From NCBI GenBank assembly GCA_011316305.1, contig SAUG01000060.1, positions 186,001 through 250,000 of the forward strand: a DNA stretch of 64,000 bases. The letters are read 5' to 3'. Position 1 is the stretch's first letter. Each line of letters starts with the position of its first letter. This stretch comes from Rusavskia elegans (taxonomy: Eukaryota; Ascomycota; Lecanoromycetes; Teloschistales; Teloschistaceae). The notes beneath the pieces were generated by a model, which did no database searches, had not been told where the DNA came from, and was given only the letters and a program-made list of their open reading frames with translations. The translations under genes were made by a program, and so were the position numbers. Shown here piece by piece: positions 56,851 to 64,000 of the stretch.

Positions 56851-57560
56851 AGCTACTTGCTTGAACTAAGACAAGGCAATCCCATCCAGAACCATACTCC
56901 ATAAGCATCTGAGGCTGGAATGCCATTTGAAATCGCAAAACCAACCATCGGCTGTGGAGGCTCTAACCCTGGACCCCCGGTGAACTTTCCTTCTCATTCA
57001 TCTTGTCCAATTTGCTGGATGATGTGCTCTTGCTCCAGCGTTCGACCCGTAGCCTTCCACGTCTCAAAGAAACAACTCGATTTGTAGTCGACCTTGTGTT
57101 GCAGCTCTTTAATGATGAGGTCCTTCTCCTTGATTCCAATCTCTGAATCTTAGATTGGGATTCAAACCTGATGCCATAGCATCACCTATAACGTTGAGCA
57201 GAAAGGTACTCCCAGTGTCAGTGACATCCACGTGGCGACGCTTTGGCCCGCTCGAAGCTGCGGCGGTCTGGCTGTCGGCAATGGTTGTAGCCTGGTCCTT
57301 TCTCGTACCCTGCACCAAGCGCACGAGCCTCTTTCTAATTCTATCGATCTCGTCTCTTCAAGTCTTGTTGCGCTCGATGAGATGTTTGATCTATTGGTGC
57401 GTATCGTGGCCTTTAGCAACCAGTAGGGGCATGGCAGGTATTTGTAGATAGCATTGGCCTGGTTTTCGCAGAATGAAAAGTCGTTTGCGGAGCGCAGCAG
57501 TCCAGATGACAAGTTGCGCTTTGCCATCGGTCCAAAACCTGTTCGGGACTTTGCTTTCAT
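56851..57560 (-). pseudogene. Decayed coiled-coil protein remnant
   Basis: Minus-strand readings in sequence: MKAKSRTGFGPMAKRNLSSG...FSFCENQANAIYKYL; then in another frame DEIDRIRKRLVRLVQGTRKD and SGPKRRHVDVTDTGSTFLLN; then shifted EIGIKEKDLIIKELQHKVDY, KSSCFFETWKATGRTLEQEH ending in TGA, with PPQPMVGFAISNGIPASDAY after it. The heptad-like charged parts suggest a coiled coil. Probably a former transposon structural protein or host gene. Divergent orientation relative to 55658-56850. Confidence 0.3.
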
Positions 57561-57765
57561 TGTTGGAAGCGATTAGATTGGTCCGGAGGTCATTGGTGGT
57601 AGTATAATTTCAACCATTGATACCTGCCTCTTGCAAAGGCCGCAGCTTCTTCCATGCGCGAGAAATCATCTTATCGGGGAAAGGGACGATGGCGTAGTCG
57701 ACGATTCTTCTGGGCAATGCTTCACTAGCAAGACTGGGAGGGTCGATTAACGCCGTTTTGCTAGA

Positions 57766-58641
57766 TCATGTGTTACGTGGCACTGTTCGAAGATGCTGGA
57801 CCATAGTGAACATACGCTGACGCGACTTTGAGGCTGCTCGTATTGCTACTAGGTAGACTTGCTCGTCCAATGTACCCTCGTGTGATCGACCTTCCTTAAA
57901 GGTAATAGCAGCCTCAGTCAAGCACCCGATTTTCCGGCGCTTCTCGAGGTTATTGACCCACGGACAGCTGAATCGATATCTCTCTCCAAATTCCAGGCTT
58001 TTATGAGCTTCGGTCAAGCTTGCATGTTCGCGGTCCTGCCGAGACATTATCAGCTAGTACAAGCCGCTTCAGGATTGGCCCTTGTCCGGTGCCGAAGGAT
58101 CCCGACACCATCAGATAGCAACTGTACATTCCATGGAGACTCTCTGAATATCGTCGGGAACTTTGGCCTTGGTAGTTGGACGAAGTCGTAGTAGACAATA
58201 GGGTCTTCACGATCTTCCAGTGCCGCCGGTTGCTTCGTCGGGCTCAAGCGGCTGGGTCGGTATGATTCTGATTCGAAGCTTGCATCGGACCGTGACGATG
58301 ATATGTTGGGAAATTGCTCTTTTATTCGTTCGAGGTGTCGTCTTCCATAGTTGCGGACAAGCGACGTCTCTTTACGGTCGATTCCAGCTGTAAACGGGCA
58401 TTATTCTCCTTGTCCGCGTCATAATAATACAACGGTAGAGTATATCTATCCGCAAGCTTCGTACATACAAGTCCCACAACGAAAGAGTGGAAGACACTAA
58501 TCTACATCGATACCAGCGGATCTGGTTTCCGCATTTCCGCCCTATTCTTCTTCCTGACACAAGAACCTCGCTGCCACTCCAATACCCTTTGTAGCTGTCG
58601 TTCCAAGAAGACCGCTGGGAATACTTCTGCGCGTTAGCCAT
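57766..58641 (-). pseudogene. Frame-broken gene remnant
   Basis: Starts MANAQKYSQRSSWNDSYKGY at 58641. Later frames read ISVFHSFVVGLVCTKLADRY, TLPLYYYDADKENNARLQLE, TVKRRRLSATMEDDTSNE, then KEQFPNISSSRSDASFESES, LEDREDPIVYYDFVQLPRPK, FPTIFRESPWNVQLLSDG, and 58047-57766 SLEFGERYRFSCPWVNNLEK with EQVYLVAIRAASKSRQRMF. Each piece looks like real protein but in different frames, with stops between. Some junctions could be introns (an acceptor TACTAG near 58040). No family recognised. Confidence 0.35.
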
Positions 58642-58980
58642 GGCCCCTGGGTAGTTTGTCCTTCTGGTGCGTCCACTTGCCGAATAAATCAGGCATTATA
58701 CTGATAATCAAGAAGCAAAACTCTTTCCACCCCTCCCCCCTCACCTCCTCACACTCCTATGGAGCTTCCATTGTCACATATCCTACGACCTCTTTCGCAG
58801 TTGTCTTCCAACCAGGTCCCACCTACGAACCCAGCAAAGACCAACGGCTGACCCACGTGCTTGACCGGTGCGACCAAAACCCTGAACCGTCTCTCCCTCG
58901 CTCTCATCCGCCTTTCCGAACAAGACCGACCGTCTCGCCGCTATATCCACCCTTTCTAGGCTAAGCGAATTATAAAAGAG

Positions 58981-59577
58981 ATGAAATGCAAGACCACGAG
59001 ATTTGAGAGATCTGGAACACTTGTCAACTATTTCCCATTCATTCCACGCAGACATCCAGCTGTACGAGCTACAACAATCCGACTAGGTGGACGGTATCAA
59101 ATATTCACCGAATGTCTCAAGAAATGGGTACGATGTGGGTATTGGGGTCGGGCGCATAGCGGTGGCGCTGGAGTGCTGGATCGCGGATATGTGCGCATCG
59201 AGGTACTCCTTGTACAGCGGCTTCCCAGAATCTTGAGAAGTCGTCGTAGTCGCGAATGGGACACTAAGTGTTGCAAGGCAGTGGACCATGCGAGGCAGAC
59301 AGTGGCGACAAAGAAATACGGGCCCGGATGGCTTCGCCGAAGCAATTCTGGTCCCGTACGACAGTGGATCAGCACTGGACAACATTCCGAGTGTGGTCGG
59401 ATACAAAGTCAACGAGTAGCAGCAGACGCGTTACCGATTATCCGCGGATTCGTTCTCTTCAACGCAGGGCGAAAACTTGCAGAGGTTGTTCATCCAGATG
59501 TCTTCGTCTCCTTTTACGAACCTTTAACCCCTCGCTTAGGAAGTACTGAGGCCCCATTTAATTCCATTTACTCATAA
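58981..59577 (+). CDS. ORF of 198 codons; alternative frame looks more coding-like
   Basis: The longest frame is open for 198 codons but Arg- and Trp-rich in a way typical of shadow frames. A second plus-strand frame of the same DNA reads LSTISHSFHADIQLYELQQS, TAG, VDGIKYSPNVSRNGYDVGIG, VGRIAVALECWIADMCASRY, SLYSGFPES, TGA, EVVVVANGTLSVARQWTMRG, TGPDGFAEAILVPYDSGSAL, DNIPSVVGYKVNE and stop, and looks more protein-like. If so this is a gene with two stops or unrecognised introns. A minus-strand frame (59412-59083) is also open. I cannot decide; family unknown. Confidence 0.3.
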   Translation: MKCKTTRFERSGTLVNYFPFIPRRHPAVRATTIRLGGRYQIFTECLKKWVRCGYWGRAHSGGAGVLDRGYVRIEVLLVQRLPRILRSRRSREWDTKCCKAVDHARQTVATKKYGPGWLRRSNSGPVRQWISTGQHSECGRIQSQRVAADALPIIRGFVLFNAGRKLAEVVHPDVFVSFYEPLTPRLGSTEAPFNSIYS

Positions 59578-59649
59578 AGCATACAGCTATTGCTATCAGG
59601 TGCAAGATGACGCTCCAGTGCATAATGCGCGGCCGTAGGAGGAGCTTTT

Positions 59650-59940
59650 CGAGATTAAGGGGTTAACCGTTCTCCCATCGCGAAGCAACTCTCTACAAAC
59701 CCGTCTAAAGGATTCGCATTGCATATCGCTTGCTCCGGACGATACCAAGTATCGATTTCTCGCATAACAAGCGTCGATATACTTGTAGAGGGGACTTCGA
59801 TTTAGGCCGTTTGATTCGCCGTTGATTCAGCTTTCGCTCTTTCTCGATGGCATCCCTCTATTGCTCTGCCTTTTCCGCTGCCGCAAACCGTGCAGTAAAC
59901 TGAGATTTCGAGTACCAACCCAAAGAGGCTTAATTCATGC
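59650..59940 (-). pseudogene. Short decayed coding remnant, basic
   Basis: The minus-strand frame reads SLGWYSKSQFTARFAAAEKA, EQ, TAG, RDAIEKERKLNQRRIKRPKS and KSPLQVYRRLLCEKSIL. A Lys/Arg/Glu-rich tail of this kind occurs at the C-terminus of some fungal transposases; that link is only a suggestion. Confidence 0.25.
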
Positions 59941-60240
59941 TTGGCACTGAAGATTTCGCGTAAGACTTCTAGATAACAGTACTAACTGTTCTATATCATC
60001 TTCATCCTTCTGGTTTACGTAATATTAGTATTAGAGCGATTACCGGGAGAAATTCTTACTTAAATCGTAGGTTTCTTAGACTTTAAGACGCTTTCTATTT
60101 ATCGTTTAAAAAACGAAAGAATAACTACTATAATATATTATATCTTTACATGACGTTTTTTCCGGTATCGATATACCGAGCAGCTAGGAAAACTCTACAC
60201 CTCCAGATATTCTAGTACACATATCTACTGCCTCATTTCT
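59941..60240. other. Short RIP-mutated gap between island parts
   Basis: AT-rich with TAA/TAG-rich frames at about 60000-60160. No recognisable feature. Confidence 0.4.
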
Positions 60241-61290
60241 GCATTCATTGTATTTTTGGTTGAGTTTGATGCTCCGTGACACCTGAGTCTGTGATCACGC
60301 TGCTTGACGGGCAGATTATGCTGACCGAACCGGCGGTCGTGGCTCCATCGTTCGGGCGTGCGTGGGATCCAACGGCTGGCTTTCCGAATATTGTCTTGCG
60401 TGTTTCATCGTGCAAAAGGGAGAGTGTTCGGCTGTCCGGTATCAACGGTGGCCTTGCGCAGTTAAAGTAGCCTTCCCATAATGTCACGAAAGCTAGCGTG
60501 TTGCGATGGGTTCTTGCGATCCCAAACACCTCACTACTCGCCAGACAAAATAAATGCTGACGAGGTCGAGATCATCATATCTCCATCAGCGAACAACAAT
60601 GCCTAACGAGCTGGTTACGGCCGATATCCGCGTTGTCAAAAGCCTCCATTCAACACGCAGCAGATGAATCAACGGTACCTCCTGCTCGACCTCTATCGGC
60701 GATAACATCCTTTTATCCACAACCACTACATCACTAACGCCTAGACTCAGAAGGCGCTTCTGTGATAAATAGCATATCAACAGTGTAGAGCACGACTCTC
60801 GGTTGCAAGGAGATGGATTTATTGTACGAAGGGCAGACCTCTTGTAACAATGGATCAACGGAGCTTCAACTAATCTTCTATGGCTCTGGGGTTCTTCTCC
60901 TGTTGTCTCCGTTGATATACGATGTCTGCCAGATCATCACTACCAATATATACAAGAGTGGTAGATTCGATTCGAACTTGGCCGACTGACAAGAGCTCTC
61001 TTCCCGCAGCACACGCAAGTGATATGGTAAACGAAAAGGCGGAGAAAAGTGTCCATTGAGTGTGAGGGATTTTTCTTTCCGAAATTTATAAACGGATTAG
61101 TATTAAAGAAAGCTTTTTTTATGTCTTTTGGAAAGCAGTGACTGATGTTTCTACAAGGGCTTGTTTTTTCCTTAAAGTTCACCATCGTTGCCATTGTTCT
61201 ACCAACGTAACAGTAACTTTCGGTATACGATAAGGCCTTTGATATAACTATATCCAATAAACTATAACAAGATATCTTTTTCAATAGCGA
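60241..61290. other. Last GC-normal stretch, possible gene remnants
   Basis: Normal composition. Competing open frames: 60529-60245 and 60858-60586 (-), and plus-strand readings such as SALSKASIQHAADESTVPPA and SGVLLLLSPLIYDVCQIITT. None has a family match, clear splice sites or strong start. 61284-60940 (-) is probably chance. I call no gene. Confidence 0.35.
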
Positions 61291-64000
61291 ATCTTTATAC
61301 TTGAAAGTAAATTCTATTTAATACTCGTCCGGCTGCAGCAAATCCGCTGCGAGTATTCGATAAATTCAAAAACGATACGTAAACAGATTTAAAAGCCTGT
61401 AAAAAGCAGAGTTTATCGATATGGTTTTACTAATACTGTATACAAATCTTTATCTAATATCTAATCGCGTATATTAATAAATATAGTCGTATAATCCGTC
61501 GACTTTAACTTTATAATATTACTACAAAGTTTATAATCTAAATATACGTTTATTTAACACTTTTAGACTCTAAAATAAAATAGACAGAAACTAAATTTTG
61601 AGCAATCGTTATTAAAAACTAAAACCTTCAACTTTTTCTTTTTAAATTAAAAAAGCTATCGTTAGCGCTAGATATATTTTCTTCGAACTAAACGAATCTT
61701 TCGATTTTTGAAACTAATAGGGAAAAAAAAGTTTCTAAACTCTATAGAGCGAATATTAAATATAGAAATCGTTTTCTACTTCGCGTTAATATTAACAAAA
61801 TTGTTGAAAAGTTCAGCGAAATAAATTAATCTTTTAATTAAAACGATTTAATCTATAAAAATAGTATAGTTTTTATAAAAAAAAAATGGATCTAATTTAT
61901 ACCGACGTAGATCGGTTTTCTAATTAGAAAACCGTATCAAATCGTACCATTTCGACGAGTATCAAAGATTATCCGACGCCTAATAGATAGACGAATTCCT
62001 TTAAATTTTAGATTTATATTAACTATTAACGCTATAAAAAGTAATAGCGTGATATAGATTTGAATATATAAAATTATAACGCGGTCACCTGGTTTATTAA
62101 CGTTAAAGTCTTTTATAGATGATTATATAACTTGGTACCGTAATATTAATATCGTTTTTAAATTAATTTTAATATTCTAAAATATTATATCTGATATTAT
62201 ACTTTATCGTTCGAAGATTATAATCTATACGAGAAACTTTCAAACGATTTCGAAACACTAATTTAGGTAATAAAAAATGGAATTTCATTTTTTTTAATAC
62301 TAAAAACTTTCAGTTTTATCATTTAAACGTTTTATATAATCTCTTTTTATTATCGCAAGGCTTTTATTATCTTTCTACTACGATTGCTATATAGCTATAT
62401 ATAAAAGAAATAAATAGCAGAAAATAATATAGAAGCGATATAGATTTGATTTATAGTAAAATATTAAATATACGAAGTATAGATATTAATTACTGAAAAA
62501 TTCTATAGAATAGAAAAAGTTCTACTATATCGTCCGTTTTCTATACGCTTTTTACTCTTGATATTATAATATAATATATTTCTAAAACGTTTAAATCGCT
62601 TTCTAATAATACGATATAATTCTAATATAAATTATATTTTTACTACCGTAAATATACCGTTCGTATAACTATTTTAATTAATCTATTTTTTTCTATAGAA
62701 AGTATTTTTACTAACCCCGAAACGCTAGTAAAAAGACGCGTATTACCGCGATAATCTGATACTAGTTTCTATAATATCGATATATCGATATTAATTCTTT
62801 TTATAGTAATTCGGTCTTCGCCATTATATTACGTCGATATAAATAACTATATTTACTTATACCAGATTACGTACTATATAGACCATTCGTTATAGTTTCT
62901 ATTGATTATTTCGTAAATCTAGCGCGGGCTTAGCGATATATAGATAGATTTACCTTTTTTTTTATTCTTTATCTTTTATTTTTATTAATATCTATAAGGA
63001 AGTTTTATATTTTTTTTATTTTCGTTCGGTCGCGTATACGAATTATTAAAGTAATTTGTTATTTTTAGTATAAATCTTCTATCTATTATAGCTATATCTG
63101 GTTTTATATCTATTTAAATAACGTCTACGCGTCCGCTGCCGAAACGTTTAAATAAACTTTCTATCTTCGTTATATAGAACGATATTTATTTTTAAATTAA
63201 TTCGTATATTTCGTCGTACTATTATAATATCGTTTAACGTAAAGATTCTAATTTCGAATAGATCGGTTTTAACTATAATTTCTCTAAAAAAAACCCTATC
63301 CTTCGTATATTCGCTATAAACGGTTTAAAAAGCTATATTAAACTATAGATATCGATACAATATTATCTTAACTCTATCAAATTTTAGAGATAAACATTAA
63401 TTAAATCAAACTATTAAATACTATTCTAGTTAAAATTATACTATTATACGCGATTAATATCGATAATAATATTCTTTTTTCTACCGTCGTTAATTATATT
63501 ATCTACTTTATTATATAGGCTAAAAAATATCTTACGGCCTTTCAATATTATTTTCAATATTCCTCGATTCGTATAGATAAAGAGATCGATTTATACGATA
63601 TAATAGAAATCTTTCGGAATATTAAATTATCTCTAGATATTATAATAGATATTGTTCGGTATTAGATAAACTTTTCTTTCCGTTGCTAGTTCGCGCTAAT
63701 ACTCAATTAGCTAACCTTTCTACTTTCGATTAATACGAAAATATCCTTTCGGGCCTAAAATCGGGAAATAAAAATGAAGATAAAAAAACGCTGCTTTTTC
63801 TATCGATTTATACGGCGGATATTCAAAGTATTTTTTATAGATAGCTTTTCTATATTTATATTCGATAGTATTTTATATCTTTACTAGCGCTGCTCTATAT
63901 TTATTCGATTTTAGTCAATCTATAATAAATTAAAATTACTTTTTTAGTATCTCTATTCTAATATATTGTAATATTTTAAATAAATGTCGTAATAATAACT
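61291..64000. other. RIP-mutated block to the end of the window
   Basis: Strongly AT-rich with CpA/TpG depletion. I find no copy of the 410-bp LTR, no integrase or RNase H pattern and no terminal repeat. It contains several GTTATAACGCG/AACGCG motifs similar to the MITE-like element at 33141 (for example near 62080). Confidence 0.45.

Noticed and set aside
60940..61284. 114-codon minus-strand ORF near the right island edge
   Set aside because: Irregular composition, no homology pattern and extends into RIP-mutated DNA; probably chance.

Overview
The window looks like an AT-rich, repeat-filled segment of a filamentous ascomycete (Pezizomycotina) genome. Two compositions alternate. In the AT-rich blocks (about 0.24-15.8 kb, 18.9-39.9 kb, 45.5-51.7 kb and 61.3-64 kb) CpA and TpG are almost absent, TpA is everywhere and CpG survives. 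This is the footprint of repeat-induced point mutation (RIP, CpA to TpA). Coding frames there are broken almost only by TAA/TAG where Gln or Trp codons would be expected. Between them lie islands of normal base composition (about 15.85-18.9, 39.9-45.5, 51.7-60.0 and 60.2-61.3 kb). They carry short fungal genes with 47-70 nt GT-AG introns, several decayed genes, and minisatellites. No tRNA, rRNA, telomere repeat or CRISPR was seen.

The AT-rich blocks are mostly dead transposons. The main family is an LTR retrotransposon of about 3.35 kb with 410-bp LTRs: copies at 1117-4462 (-), 7258-10968 (+), 24227-27576 (-) and 45985-49555 (-), a truncated copy at 36414-36996 and a solo LTR at 7700-8107. 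Its internal 2.5 kb holds a Ty3/gypsy-type gag core, a CCHC knuckle and a retroviral-type protease, but no reverse transcriptase or integrase that I can find, so it looks non-autonomous. Separate relics of complete Ty3/gypsy elements show RNase H and integrase at 11.5-12.8 kb and integrase at 37.3-37.7 kb. Smaller elements include three TIR/MITE-like repeats, a tRNA-related (SINE-like) pair, and a 221-bp solo LTR that carries no RIP although it sits inside a RIP-mutated LTR.

Island 39.9-45.5 kb is the best preserved. It has two C2H2 zinc-finger genes on the minus strand (spliced models of 418 and 440 aa) and, between them, a small spliced gene of unknown function on the plus strand (148 aa). 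A gene for a membrane protein resembling DUF3176, itself destroyed by RIP, lies at its left edge. Island 51.7-60 kb has one small spliced gene of a fungal W-x3-ET-A-type family, a single-finger C2H2 ORF, a decayed BIR-like gene and a string of frame-broken coding remnants. Island 15.8-18.9 kb has a 39-bp minisatellite, a decayed polytopic membrane-protein gene and a gene of unknown function.

The layout suggests repeated rounds of insertion and RIP (nested elements with target-site duplications), with the islands surviving as fragments of gene-bearing DNA. No clearly new multi-gene system is evident. The most interesting points are the gag-protease-only LTR family, the relative timing of RIP recorded by nested solo LTRs, and genes caught part-way through destruction.
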